Shown here in pieces: positions 45,616 to 55,058 of a stretch of DNA of 64,000 bases. The stretch comes from Bacteroidota bacterium. Its GTDB lineage: Bacteria; Bacteroidota; Bacteroidia; Bacteroidales; Paludibacteraceae. The notes below the pieces were generated by a model. The model was not told the DNA's origin, ran no database searches, and saw nothing but the letters and a program-made list of their open reading frames with translations. Positions within the stretch are counted from its first letter, which is position 1. Each line of letters starts with the position of its first letter. The stretch is from contig JAJYBB010000001.1 of assembly GCA_021779195.1 (NCBI GenBank), positions 62,001 to 126,000 on the forward strand, given 5' to 3'. A program made the translations under genes and the position numbers.

Positions 45616-46716
45616 ATGCATATTGACTATAGGAACTTTGGATTAAAAAAAATTGATATATACATTATCAAAAAGTTTTTGGGAACATATTTGTTTTCAA
45701 TTGTTATGATATTGAGTATCGCCATTGTGTTCGATTTAACAGAAAAATTAGATAATTTTTTCGAAAATAATGCGCCCCTTAAAGCCATAATTGAAGATTA
45801 TTATTTCAATTTCATTCCGTTTTACATGAACATGTTTAGTCCACTGTTCACATTCATTGCTGTAATATTTTTCACTTCAAAGATGGCAACCAATACCGAA
45901 ATCATTGCCATTTTATCAAGTGGGGTAAGTTTTAAAAGGCTGATGGTACCTTATTTTATTTCCGCTGCGCTAATTTCTGCACTTTCATTCGGATTGGGCG
46001 GTTATGTTATCCCGCCGGCAAGCAAAAAAATGCTCGATTTTGAAGATAAATATGTTAAAAGATTCAAGCATGATAACGCCCGAAATGTCCAAATGGAGGT
46101 CGAAAAAGGTGTTATCATGTACATCGAACGTTATGAAGTAAGCAGTAACATGGGTTATCATTTTTCACTTGAAAAGTTTAAAGGGAAGACGTTAGTTTCG
46201 AGGCTAACGGCTCAAACTATCTCGTGGGATTCAGTTTATAAATGGAAAATCACCGATTACCTTCAACGCGATTTTAATGGCATGCGTGAAAAAATAACCC
46301 GTGGTATTTCCAAAGATACCACTATAATGGTTCAACCCAAAGAATTTTTTATTACTTCGGAGGAAGCGGCTCAACTCAACAATACACAATTGGGCGATTA
46401 CTTGTATAGGCAACGTAAAAGGGGTGTAGGAAATATACAAGGATTTGAGGATGAGTATTATAAACGTTTTGCAACTCCTTTGGCTGCATTAATTCTTACT
46501 TTAATTGGCGTATCACTTTCATCTCGAAAAGTACGTGGAGGTATGGGACTTCACCTTGGTATTGGGCTTGCGTTAAGCTCACTATACATCTTATTTTCAA
46601 CGCTTTCATCTACATTCTCTGTAAGCGGTGACATGTCGGCGTTGGCAGCGGTATGGTTGCCAAATCTTCTGTTTTTATCTATAGGCATTTACTTATATTT
46701 TACGGCTCCAAAATAA
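45616..46716 (+). CDS. LptF/LptG family permease
   Basis: This 366-aa inner-membrane protein belongs to the YjgP/YjgQ family, which extracts lipopolysaccharide from the inner membrane with LptB and LptC. The N-terminal IDIYIIKKFLGTYLFSIVMILSIAIVFDL, MSPLFTFIAVIFFTSKMATNTEIIAILSSGVSFKRLM and C-terminal RFATPLAALILTLIGVSLSSRKVRGGMG are family hallmarks; a soluble jellyroll domain (about residues 150-270) lies between. F and G cannot be told apart from the sequence alone. Confidence 0.92.
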   Translation: MHIDYRNFGLKKIDIYIIKKFLGTYLFSIVMILSIAIVFDLTEKLDNFFENNAPLKAIIEDYYFNFIPFYMNMFSPLFTFIAVIFFTSKMATNTEIIAILSSGVSFKRLMVPYFISAALISALSFGLGGYVIPPASKKMLDFEDKYVKRFKHDNARNVQMEVEKGVIMYIERYEVSSNMGYHFSLEKFKGKTLVSRLTAQTISWDSVYKWKITDYLQRDFNGMREKITRGISKDTTIMVQPKEFFITSEEAAQLNNTQLGDYLYRQRKRGVGNIQGFEDEYYKRFATPLAALILTLIGVSLSSRKVRGGMGLHLGIGLALSSLYILFSTLSSTFSVSGDMSALAAVWLPNLLFLSIGIYLYFTAPK

Positions 46717-46751
46717 AACCGCTTAAATTTCATCCGAGGAACTGCTAATAT

Positions 46752-46791
46752 AAAAAAAGCTTGATCAATTGAATTGAACAGGCTCTTTTTT
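46752..46791. terminator. Terminator between the convergent lptF/G-type gene and rfbB
   Basis: An A-run, an imperfect stem (AAGCTTGATCAA against TTGAACAGGCTC) and TTTTTT form a weak bidirectional hairpin. Confidence 0.5.
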
Positions 46792-46831
46792 ATTATTTTT
46801 AAAATCACACTTAAATTAATGACGTGTTTCT

Positions 46832-47890
46832 CTATCTTTCCTTGTATTGTTTTTCGTAATACTTTTGATAATCACCGTTAATTATATTTTCTAACCAATT
46901 TTGATTATCAAGATACCAATCGACCGTTTTTTCGAGTCCTTCTTCAAACTGTAACGAAGGCTCCCAGCCTAACTCACGTTGGAGTTTTGAAGAATCGATA
47001 GCATAGCGCAAATCATGTCCGGCACGATCTTTTACAAATGTAATTAATTGAGCCGAAGTACCGATTTCACGACTTAACTTTTTATCCATTATCCGGCAAA
47101 GCGCTCTGATCAGATCAATATTAGTCCATTCGTTATTTCCACCAATGTTATAAGTTTCGCCATTATTTCCCGAATGAAAAATAACATCGATTGCCCGTGC
47201 ATGATCATTCACCCAAAGCCAATCGCGCACATTTTCACCTTTCCCGTAAATTGGAATAGAGATATTGTTTTTAATATTATGAATTGCCAACGGAATTAAT
47301 TTTTCGGGAAACTGATTTGCACCATAATTATTGGAACAATTCGAAATAACAACCGGCAAACCGAAAGTATCGTGATAAGCTCTTACAAAATGATCAGAAG
47401 AGGCTTTACTGGCTGAATAAGGAGAATGCGGGTCGTATTTTCGATTTTCAGTAAAAAAAGTTCCATCAAATGCCAGTGCACCATAAACTTCATCGGTAGA
47501 AATATGATAAAACCGTTTCTCAGCCATATCCCCTTTCCATGCCTCTTTGGCAGCATTCAACAAATTGGCAGTGCCAAACACATTTGTGCGGATAAAAGCC
47601 AGCGGATCAGAAATTGAACGATCGACATGCGATTCGGCAGCCAAATGAATTACTCCATCAATTGAAAAAGATCTAAACAAATCAGCAGTAAATCTTTCAT
47701 CGGTAATATCACCTTTTACGAAAGTATAATTCGGAGCATCTGCAATGTCAATCAAATTGCCCAAATTTCCTGCGTAAGTCAATGCGTCTAAATTAACTAT
47801 CAAATAATCAGGATATTTATTTACAAAAAGTCGTACAACATGCGAACCAATGAAGCCCGCACCACCGGTAATTAAGATCGTTTTTCTCAT
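46832..47890 (-). CDS. rfbB: dTDP-glucose 4,6-dehydratase
   Basis: RfbB (RmlB) converts dTDP-glucose to dTDP-4-keto-6-deoxyglucose for rhamnose and other deoxysugars. The 352-aa SDR enzyme has the NAD site LITGGAGFIGSHVVR, HLAAESHVDRSI, STDEVYG, and the catalytic YSASKASSDH (YxxxK). It is not beside rfbA/C/D, but the polysaccharide cluster at 50-56 kb is a plausible consumer. A -7 element lies at 47926-47919. Confidence 0.97.
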   Translation of the reverse strand: MRKTILITGGAGFIGSHVVRLFVNKYPDYLIVNLDALTYAGNLGNLIDIADAPNYTFVKGDITDERFTADLFRSFSIDGVIHLAAESHVDRSISDPLAFIRTNVFGTANLLNAAKEAWKGDMAEKRFYHISTDEVYGALAFDGTFFTENRKYDPHSPYSASKASSDHFVRAYHDTFGLPVVISNCSNNYGANQFPEKLIPLAIHNIKNNISIPIYGKGENVRDWLWVNDHARAIDVIFHSGNNGETYNIGGNNEWTNIDLIRALCRIMDKKLSREIGTSAQLITFVKDRAGHDLRYAIDSSKLQRELGWEPSLQFEEGLEKTVDWYLDNQNWLENIINGDYQKYYEKQYKER

Positions 47891-47918
47891 TCTTATACAT
47901 ATTTATTAGTAGGTTGCA

Positions 47919-47926
47919 CAAAGATA
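47919..47926 (-). promoter_or_regulatory. -7 element of rfbB
   Basis: TATCTTTG on the minus strand, about 30 bp before the ATG, with an AAAA (TTTT on minus) tract at the -33 position. Confidence 0.55.
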
Positions 47927-48000
47927 CAAAGAATTTTTAAGTTTAAAAACTTGTTGATAACTTTATCGAACGAGAAGAACATTTTCATAAACAAAATAGC

Positions 48001-48008
48001 TATTTTTG
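48001..48008 (+). promoter_or_regulatory. -7 element directly abutting the HU-SPOR gene
   Basis: TATTTTTG ends 4 nt before the GTG start at 48013, so the start codon would be at or near +1. A good -33 TTTG was not found. Confidence 0.5.
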
Positions 48009-48012
48009 CAAG

Positions 48013-48918
48013 GTGGAACAATTTAGCATACATATTGAGAAACTTTTGGCGCACCATAAATATGTGGTTATACCGAATTTAGGTGGTTTTGTTGTACAAC
48101 AACAATCAGCCAAAGTGTTATCCGACAGGATTATAGCACCGTCAGCTATCGTTGCATTTAATCCACTTATGCATCACGCCGACGGGATGCTGGCTCTTGA
48201 AATTGCCCGAAGCCGTCAAGTTAGCTATCGAATGGCAATGGAATACATTGACAATGAGGTTGAAAGCATTCAATTGAAATTAAATGCTTTTCAACAGGTA
48301 CGCATCGGTAATCTCGGAATAATCGCAAAAAGCGAAACAGGAAGTTTAGTTTTCGATCCAAGTGAAAAACCTGCGTTTTTACCTGAAAATTTAGGATTGA
48401 CAGATATTTTTGTTTCAAAGCGAACGAGCTTAGCAAATACAGAAAGCCGGCATGTAATACTTACGCTACCATCGAATCGCACCTTCCGTTATGCTGCATC
48501 AATTTTATTAGCACTCGGATTATTTGTTTATACCGAGAGAGTTTCTGATTTTAAAACCAATCGCTCAACAGCTAATTTAGCTTTGTTGAACCTTGATCAG
48601 ATCAAACAACCCAAACCATCTATAGTTTCTGAGCACGGGCAAATACCGAACTTTACAGAAAATGTACCTGATAAAAAAGTTGCTGATACTCCAAGATATC
48701 ATGTGATTATAGCAAGCCTGCATACTGGCAAAACCGCTGATCAAGTTTGCCAATCGTTAATCGATGCCCATTTTAAAAATGCCCATGTGCTTTCTCCTGC
48801 CAAATTATATCGTGTTGCAATCGAATCATTTAACAATAGAGAAAATGCCATTAGATACATGATGAACCTTCGCAAAAACGATCACCGGTTCGAAAATGCT
48901 TGGGTATTTTGCAATTAA
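48013..48918 (+). CDS. HU-CCDC81/SPOR domain protein
   Basis: This 301-aa protein starts at GTG. Its N-terminal HU-like DNA-binding fold (MEQFSIHIEKLLAHHKYVVIPNLGGFVVQQ) is followed by a transmembrane helix around residues 165-175 (YAASILLALGLFVYT) and a C-terminal SPOR peptidoglycan-binding domain (YHVIIASLHTGKTADQVCQSLID...). This arrangement is typical of Bacteroidota, and may link chromosome and septal cell wall; the exact function is unknown. It is followed by rpsP. Confidence 0.9.
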   Translation: MEQFSIHIEKLLAHHKYVVIPNLGGFVVQQQSAKVLSDRIIAPSAIVAFNPLMHHADGMLALEIARSRQVSYRMAMEYIDNEVESIQLKLNAFQQVRIGNLGIIAKSETGSLVFDPSEKPAFLPENLGLTDIFVSKRTSLANTESRHVILTLPSNRTFRYAASILLALGLFVYTERVSDFKTNRSTANLALLNLDQIKQPKPSIVSEHGQIPNFTENVPDKKVADTPRYHVIIASLHTGKTADQVCQSLIDAHFKNAHVLSPAKLYRVAIESFNNRENAIRYMMNLRKNDHRFENAWVFCN

Positions 48919-49036
48919 AAATAAGTTCAACAATTCGTTAAGTCAGAGATTTATCAATTCCGAATCAGTTTATTTCCCAGACAAATGTTGGAATGTTATT
49001 TTCTCCAATTCAACGCCATTTATCAAAAAAAATTAC

Positions 49037-49044
49037 TATCTTTG
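49037..49044 (+). promoter_or_regulatory. -7 element of rpsP
   Basis: TATCTTTG followed by CGG, about 50 nt before the rpsP ATG. No exact -33 element at 19-20 nt. Confidence 0.5.
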
Positions 49045-49094
49045 CGGTCGCTTTTCGAGAAAAAGCATAGGTATAAACATTAAAAAAAATAAAA

Positions 49095-49631
49095 ATGCCC
49101 GTAAAAATCAGATTACAACGTCATGGACGTAAAGGATATGCTTATTATCATATCGTTATCGCCGATAGTCGTGCACCACGTGATGGTAAATTTATCGAAC
49201 GAATCGGTTCGTACAATCCAAACACAAATCCAGCCACCGTCGATTTAAAATTCGAACGTGCTTTGTATTGGATGCAAACAGGTGCTCAACCCACCGACAC
49301 AACGCGTAATATTCTTTCAACCGAAGGAGTTTTAATGAAAAAACACTTACTTGAAGGAGTTAAAAAGGGAGCTTTTGATGAAGCTGAAGCTGAAAAACGT
49401 TTTGCAGCTTGGAAAACGACCAAAGAATCTAACGTTGTTAAGACAAAAGAACAATTGGCAGCCGAAAAACAAGCTGATTTGAAAGCCCGTCAGAAAGCCG
49501 AAGCTGAAGTTAATAAAGCAAAAGCTGCAGAATTAGCAAAGAAAAAAGCCGAAGCAGCCGCTGCAATAGCCGAAGCAGCCGCTGAAGTTGCAACTACTGT
49601 CGAAGCTCCAGTTCAGGAAGTTGCCGAATAA
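49095..49631 (+). CDS. rpsP: 30S ribosomal protein S16 with Ala/Lys/Glu-rich extension
   Basis: S16 stabilises the body of the 30S subunit. The N-terminal 80 or so residues ([42 protein letters not shown]) are the canonical protein. At 178 aa it is twice the E. coli length, with a C-terminal Ala/Lys/Glu-rich helical extension (about residues 110-178), as seen in other Bacteroidota. It has its own terminator. Confidence 0.97.
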   Translation: MPVKIRLQRHGRKGYAYYHIVIADSRAPRDGKFIERIGSYNPNTNPATVDLKFERALYWMQTGAQPTDTTRNILSTEGVLMKKHLLEGVKKGAFDEAEAEKRFAAWKTTKESNVVKTKEQLAAEKQADLKARQKAEAEVNKAKAAELAKKKAEAAAAIAEAAAEVATTVEAPVQEVAE

Positions 49632-49654
49632 CATGATGTGCTAAAATATTTTAG

Positions 49655-49683
49655 AAACTCGAAAGAAATTTCGGGTTTTTTTG
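49655..49683 (+). terminator. Terminator of rpsP
   Basis: AAACTCGAAA and TTTCGGGTTT pair (one G-U) around a 4-nt loop and are followed by TTTT. Confidence 0.8.
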
Positions 49684-49795
49684 TTTTAATTATTCAAAAA
49701 TATTTTTTTCGAATAATACAATAAATAATATGCCTGTTGATACAATTTTTTTCGAATAACTACGTTTAAAACTATTAAATTTACTCAATAATCCA

Positions 49796-50086
49796 ATGAA
49801 TCAAACCGTAAACATAGCCCTACAAATTTTGCCAAGTTCAAAAACAATACATCCTTATGCTCTGGTTGATAAAGCGATTGAAGTAATTGCCGCTTCTGAA
49901 CTTCGATATAGAGTAACTCCTTTCGAAACAGTTATGGAAGGTCGTTATGACGATATTATGAAGGTTGTAAAAATGGCCCAGGAAGCTTGTTATGCAGCAG
50001 GTGCCGAAAGTTTGATGACTTACATTAAAATTCAAAGCTCGTTGAATGATGTAAGTATTGAGGATAAAATGGAGAAATATGAATAG
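49796..50086 (+). CDS. Thiamine-binding YqgV/MTH1187 family protein
   Basis: This 96-aa ferredoxin-like-fold protein matches the MTH1187/YkoF-type family: VNIALQILPSSKTIHPYALVDKAIEVI, RYRVTPFETVMEGRYDDIMKVVKMAQE. Members bind hydroxymethylpyrimidine or thiamine. The downstream flippase begins 3 bp after its stop, but this is probably a coincidental boundary between a core gene and the polysaccharide cluster. Confidence 0.85.
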   Translation: MNQTVNIALQILPSSKTIHPYALVDKAIEVIAASELRYRVTPFETVMEGRYDDIMKVVKMAQEACYAAGAESLMTYIKIQSSLNDVSIEDKMEKYE

Positions 50087-50089
50087 CAC

Positions 50090-51382
50090 ATGACACAACT
50101 TTACAATAAATTATTAAATATAATTTCAAACTCAAACTACAAACGAATTGGGAATAACGTTTTAGCTTTGACAATTTTAAATGGCATTTATTTTATTTCG
50201 CCATTAATTTTAATTCCTTACCTAATGAAAACTATAGGTAGTGAATTATATGGCATTTATATATTTTCATGGACATTCATTTATTATTTCATCTTTATTG
50301 TAAATTATGGATTTGATTTAAGTTCAACACATGAAATAGCCATCAACAGAAGAGACATTGATAAAATATCTGAAATATACTCTATTACATTTTATTCAAG
50401 ATTATTGCTTTTATTAATTAGTACAATAATACTCTCAATATGTATACTGTTTATTCATAAATTAAACATAAATGCTAAACTAATCTTTCTTGGAATCGGC
50501 GTAATTATTGGTCAAGCTTTTTTCCCCACCTGGTTATTTCAAGGTATGGAAGAAATGAAATTCATTACTTTAGTGAATTCTATCATGCGAATTTTGCCTA
50601 TCGGATTAGTTTTTATTTTTGTAAAATCAGGTAAAGATACAGACTTAGTTATATTTTTTCAATCAATAGGTTTTTTTGTGGGAGGTATATTTAGTCATAT
50701 ATTTTCAATTAAACATTTTCATCTAAGGCTTAAAAAACCATCAATCAGACTCATAAAAGTAAAATTAATCTCAAGTTGGAGTCTTTTTTTATCTACTGTG
50801 GGCATCTCTTTATACCGCGAAACAAATACCGTAATTTTAGGTTTCATAACAAATAACTTTGAATTAGTTGGATATTATGCCTTAGCCGATAAATTCATAA
50901 GAATTGTTCAATTAATGGCAAATTCAGTTTCACAGGCTCTTTTTCCCTTTTTTGGTCATCATCTTATTGAAAATAAAGTGCAAACTATTTTAAAGTTTAA
51001 GAAAACTGGAATTTATTATGCTGTCTTTCTGTTAGTTTGTGCAATAGCCCTTTATATTTCCATACCTTGGATTATAAATATTTATTTAGGAAAACCCTTC
51101 CCTAAAATAATACGAGATGTCAGGATTATGACACCTGTAATTTTTGTAGGTGGTTTAAATTATTATTTCGGAGTAGTAGGTCTTATAAATTTTAATCATA
51201 AAAATGCTTTCACTATTTTTGTATTGATTGCCGGAGCAATAAATATTATTTTTTGTTTTCTTCTTAGTAAAATTTATTTTGATGCAGGAGCCGCAGTCAG
51301 TTTATTAATTGCAGAAACAACTTTATTATTACTTATATTACTTTACTTTCAGAAAAAAGAGAAATTCTCATACAAATTATAA
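50090..51382 (+). CDS. Wzx-type polysaccharide flippase
   Basis: This 430-aa membrane protein has 12-14 transmembrane segments and belongs to the MOP/PST superfamily. Typical features are the YFISPLILIPYLMKTIGSELYGIYIF opening, FFPTWLFQGMEEMKFI and SQALFPFF. It would move undecaprenyl-linked repeat units across the inner membrane. It begins the surface-polysaccharide cluster, is AT-rich, and is followed 6 bp later by the polymerase. Confidence 0.92.
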   Translation: MTQLYNKLLNIISNSNYKRIGNNVLALTILNGIYFISPLILIPYLMKTIGSELYGIYIFSWTFIYYFIFIVNYGFDLSSTHEIAINRRDIDKISEIYSITFYSRLLLLLISTIILSICILFIHKLNINAKLIFLGIGVIIGQAFFPTWLFQGMEEMKFITLVNSIMRILPIGLVFIFVKSGKDTDLVIFFQSIGFFVGGIFSHIFSIKHFHLRLKKPSIRLIKVKLISSWSLFLSTVGISLYRETNTVILGFITNNFELVGYYALADKFIRIVQLMANSVSQALFPFFGHHLIENKVQTILKFKKTGIYYAVFLLVCAIALYISIPWIINIYLGKPFPKIIRDVRIMTPVIFVGGLNYYFGVVGLINFNHKNAFTIFVLIAGAINIIFCFLLSKIYFDAGAAVSLLIAETTLLLLILLYFQKKEKFSYKL

Positions 51383-51388
51383 GGTAAA

Positions 51389-52609
51389 ATGATAATTGCA
51401 TTAATCACAATTATAATCTCGCTGGTTTTGAGCTTAAGCCTGTCAAATAAAATCTTTGCCCCTGCAACAATAGTAGCTGCTTTATGGCTATTTTGTATCA
51501 TGGCCTATTGGATATACCCTCACAACTTATTAGCACTAAAAGATCAATTTTATATTGGAATTTCATTATGGGTAGGAGCTTTTACTTTTGCAACGCTATT
51601 AACACAAAGCATATCACAAAAATCAAACAATTTAACTCTCCCCAATGAAAAAATTCGAAATCTTTATTATATTTTAACATTAATAACATTTCCATTGATG
51701 CTATGGAAAATATATTCGCTAATTATATCATTAGGATTAACCAATAATATTTTTTACAATTTAAGAGTGCTAGCCATTGGGAATATAAAAGGTGTAGAAG
51801 ATGGAACCTCTCAGAATTACTTTGCATCACTATGGATTGTAACATATCTTATTGAATTATTGCACTTTAGAAAAAAGAATCTTTGGCGATTAATTATACT
51901 CTTCTTAATAAATATTAGTTGGGCATTTCTGGTTATGTCAAAAACGAGTTTTCTAAATATTTTTCTTTCTACAATGGTTATTTTACTATTTAAGAACATT
52001 ATAAAGCCAAAATATATCTATCTATCGTTGGCGGCAATATTTATTTTCTTTACTTCCATACAAATTGTCCGTACTTCAAATTTAAAAAAAAATGAGAAAT
52101 TAAGCTATGATTTTTTCACCCTATATGTATTATCTGGTATGCCAGCATTTGAAACTATCAAACCTCATTCATCTGAAAACTTAGGTGAAAATACTTTTCG
52201 ATTTTTTTATGCAGTCGGACAGAAATTAGGGATATCAGAAATTAAAGCAAAAAAACCAATTCTAAAATATGTACCTGTCAATAAAGACAAAACAATGTCA
52301 ACAAATGTATATACAACATTATACCCGTTCTTTAAAGACTTTGGTTTTTCTGGCATTTTTTATTCTGCATTTTTAATTGGAATTTTTTATGGATATATTT
52401 ATAAAAAAGTTTTAAAGAAAAATAACCCAATGACAATAACATATTCAATTTTGGTTGTAAGCTTAGTCACTCAATTTATGAATGAAACAACAATCTCAAC
52501 ACTGTCATTCATAATTCAAATCCTTATTTTTAGTCATATACCTTATTGGTCAAATTATATTGTAATAAGGGCTTCAAAAAATGAAATCGAATCTTATCAT
52601 CAATCATAA
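51389..52609 (+). CDS. Wzy-like O-antigen/oligosaccharide repeat-unit polymerase
   Basis: This 406-aa protein has about 10-12 transmembrane segments with a large periplasmic loop between about residues 230 and 310, as in Wzy and OAG-polymerase families. Motifs are weak, as usual: YPFFKDFGFSGIFYSAFLIGIFYG near residue 310-335 fits the family. Position between a flippase and glycosyltransferases supports the call. It is strongly AT-rich. Confidence 0.82.
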   Translation: MIIALITIIISLVLSLSLSNKIFAPATIVAALWLFCIMAYWIYPHNLLALKDQFYIGISLWVGAFTFATLLTQSISQKSNNLTLPNEKIRNLYYILTLITFPLMLWKIYSLIISLGLTNNIFYNLRVLAIGNIKGVEDGTSQNYFASLWIVTYLIELLHFRKKNLWRLIILFLINISWAFLVMSKTSFLNIFLSTMVILLFKNIIKPKYIYLSLAAIFIFFTSIQIVRTSNLKKNEKLSYDFFTLYVLSGMPAFETIKPHSSENLGENTFRFFYAVGQKLGISEIKAKKPILKYVPVNKDKTMSTNVYTTLYPFFKDFGFSGIFYSAFLIGIFYGYIYKKVLKKNNPMTITYSILVVSLVTQFMNETTISTLSFIIQILIFSHIPYWSNYIVIRASKNEIESYHQS

Positions 52610-52666
52610 GAAAATAACATATTATTTATATTTAGACGCTTTGATTCATTTAAAAAAAATATACTG

Positions 52667-53509
52667 ATGCTAAATAAAAGGAAATCAATTGTAATAATAA
52701 TAACGCTTTACAACTCAGAACTAATTGAATCAGAAAGTTTTATGTCGTTAATAAATATAAATGATAAACAAATAATTGATTACAATTTAATTTTGTACAA
52801 TAATTCAAAAGAAATTGAGATACCTAATCATGAAAGTTATTTAATTATAAATGATAAAACAAATCAAAAATTAGCTGGAGCATATAACTTTGCTTTAAAC
52901 TACGCATTAAAAAATAATCAAGAATGGATATTACTCGTAGATCAAGATACGGAAATAACACAAGATTATTTTATCAAATTAGCATCTTTCTTAGAGTCTG
53001 ACAAACAGTCAAACGATATTGTGGCTATAGTCCCATTTATAAAGGAAAACTCACAAGTACTTTCACCTCATAAAATTAACTTTTTCAATTGCAGAAGGAA
53101 AGTAATTTCAAATTCCGGTTTACAAAATGATTATGTTTCCGCATTTAATTCAATGTCATTACTTAAAGTGAATTTTATAACATCAATTGGAGGATTTAAC
53201 ATTGATTTTCCATTGGATATGTTGGATTATTGGTATTATTATCAAATACATAAAAATGGCAAGAAAGTCTATGTATTAGATACCTATGTAAATCATAATC
53301 TTTCAATTACTCACTATGAAAGGAATATTTCTCTTGAAAGACATACTGATTTACTATTAGCAGAGAAGAAATTTATACGTGAAATCGGATTGGTGCATTT
53401 CTCCTTTTACAAAGTAAGATTACTTTATAGATTTATTAAACAATTGATATTTTTTAAAAACAAACGATATGCTCAAATAATTCTCAAAAATCTTTTTAAT
53501 AAACTATGA
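52667..53509 (+). CDS. Glycosyltransferase family 2 protein
   Basis: This 280-aa protein is a GT-A fold transferase: N-terminal SIVIIITLYNSELIESESFM, metal-binding LLVDQDTEI (DxD-like), and DYWYYYQIHKNGKKVYVLDTYVNHN near the C-terminus, as in rhamnosyltransferase-type GT2 enzymes. It overlaps the next GT gene by 4 bp (ATGA), showing translational coupling. Donor and acceptor are unknown. Confidence 0.85.
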   Translation: MLNKRKSIVIIITLYNSELIESESFMSLININDKQIIDYNLILYNNSKEIEIPNHESYLIINDKTNQKLAGAYNFALNYALKNNQEWILLVDQDTEITQDYFIKLASFLESDKQSNDIVAIVPFIKENSQVLSPHKINFFNCRRKVISNSGLQNDYVSAFNSMSLLKVNFITSIGGFNIDFPLDMLDYWYYYQIHKNGKKVYVLDTYVNHNLSITHYERNISLERHTDLLLAEKKFIREIGLVHFSFYKVRLLYRFIKQLIFFKNKRYAQIILKNLFNKL

Positions 53510-54234
53510 TAACTGTCTGCTTAACCTCTTTCAATGGAGAATCTTATATTTTAGATCAACTTAAAAGTATTCTTTGCCAACTAAATAATGAGGATGAAGT
53601 AATTGTATCTGACGATGGTTCAACTGACAAAACCGTAAATATCATTAAAGAGCTGAATGACAAACGAATAAAACTTATCTTCAATAACAATAATAAAGGT
53701 ATTATATCAAATGTTGAAAACACATTAATCCATGCAATAGGAGATTATATTTTTTTGGCTGATCAAGACGACATTTGGCTACCAGATAAAGTCAGAATTT
53801 GCACTAAAGAATTAGAAACATCTGATTTAGTAATTTCTGATTGTTATATTACTGATAATGAATTAAATATTACCTATGATTCGTTTTACAAACATAACAA
53901 TTCTCAATTTAATAAATGGTTTGCATTGCTAAAAAACCCTTATCTCGGGTGCTGTATGGCATTTAATAGGAAAGTTTTAATGAATGTTTTACCATTTCCA
54001 AAAAAAATTCCTATGCATGATATCTGGATAGGGAATATCGCAGCGTTCAAACATAAAGTGAAATTTATTGATGATAAACTTATTTATTATCGCCGACATG
54101 GATTAAATTCATCTTCAGCTTCAGAACCTTCTAAAGCATCAATTTTCCAACAATTTGACTATAGATTGAGTTTAATTAAACCATTAATTAAAGTATCAAT
54201 AAATCACAATAAAAACAATCCGAAATCACAATAA
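53506..54234 (+). CDS. Glycosyltransferase family 2 protein
   Basis: This 242-aa GT2 enzyme has ITVCLTSFNGESYILDQLKSIL, VSDDGSTDKT, the DxD motif LADQDDIWLPDK, and MHDIWIGNIAAFKHKVKFIDDKLIYYRRHG. It resembles the RfbF/rhamnosyltransferase group. It is coupled to the preceding gene by a 4-bp overlap. Confidence 0.9.
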   Translation: MITVCLTSFNGESYILDQLKSILCQLNNEDEVIVSDDGSTDKTVNIIKELNDKRIKLIFNNNNKGIISNVENTLIHAIGDYIFLADQDDIWLPDKVRICTKELETSDLVISDCYITDNELNITYDSFYKHNNSQFNKWFALLKNPYLGCCMAFNRKVLMNVLPFPKKIPMHDIWIGNIAAFKHKVKFIDDKLIYYRRHGLNSSSASEPSKASIFQQFDYRLSLIKPLIKVSINHNKNNPKSQ

Positions 54235-54287
54235 AATATCCGAAAATTCGTTTAAAAAATTAGTTTAAAACTTTTCAACTTTTACAT

Positions 54288-55058
54288 ATGAAAGTATCTA
54301 TAATCACTGCAACATTTAATAGCGAAAAGAGCATACAACAAACAATTAATTCAGTTGTTAATCAAGACTATGCAGACATCGAACATATTATTATTGATGG
54401 TGGTTCTACAGATGCAACACTCGAAATAATTAAAAAAAATAACGGAAGAATTTCACTTCTCGTTTCCGAAAAAGATAAAGGAATTTACGATGCACTAAAT
54501 AAAGGTATAAAAATAGCAACAGGTGATATTGTTGGATTTCTAAATTCAGATGATGTTTTTGACAATCCTCAGATAATTTCCAGAGTAATAAATTGTTTTA
54601 AAATAAAAAAATCTGATGTGGTCTATGGTAATTTAATTTACCAATCAAAAAACGAATCAAAAAAACGCACTATTCGATATTGGCGTAGCAATGCATTTAA
54701 TCCTGGATGTTTATGGTATGGTTGGATGCCTCCGCATCCAACATTATATTGTAAGAAAGAAATATACAATAAATTTGGACTTTTTGATGATAATTTTAAA
54801 ATTTCAGCCGATTATGATTTTATTTTAAGGGTTTTCAAAGAACCAACTATTAATAAGACTTACCTACCAACTATTATGGTTAAAATGAATGTCGGAGGAG
54901 CAAGCAATAAATCAATAAAAAATATTATACAAAAATCAACAGAAGATTACAAAGCCATTCGGAATAATAAAATTGGCGGACTACCAACACTGATATTAAA
55001 AAATATACGTAAAATAGGACAATTTAACGCATTGAAAAATATTAAGGTGCGATGCTAA
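54288..55058 (+). CDS. Glycosyltransferase family 2 protein
   Basis: This 256-aa GT2 enzyme has KVSIITATFNSEKSIQQTI, IIDGGSTDATLE, SEKDKGIYDALNKGI, LNSDDVFDNP (DxD-type), and PPHPTLYCKKEIYNKFGLFDDNFKISADYDF. The last segment is shared by WcaA/colanic-acid-type transferases. It overlaps the following gene by 7 bp. Confidence 0.9.
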   Translation: MKVSIITATFNSEKSIQQTINSVVNQDYADIEHIIIDGGSTDATLEIIKKNNGRISLLVSEKDKGIYDALNKGIKIATGDIVGFLNSDDVFDNPQIISRVINCFKIKKSDVVYGNLIYQSKNESKKRTIRYWRSNAFNPGCLWYGWMPPHPTLYCKKEIYNKFGLFDDNFKISADYDFILRVFKEPTINKTYLPTIMVKMNVGGASNKSIKNIIQKSTEDYKAIRNNKIGGLPTLILKNIRKIGQFNALKNIKVRC

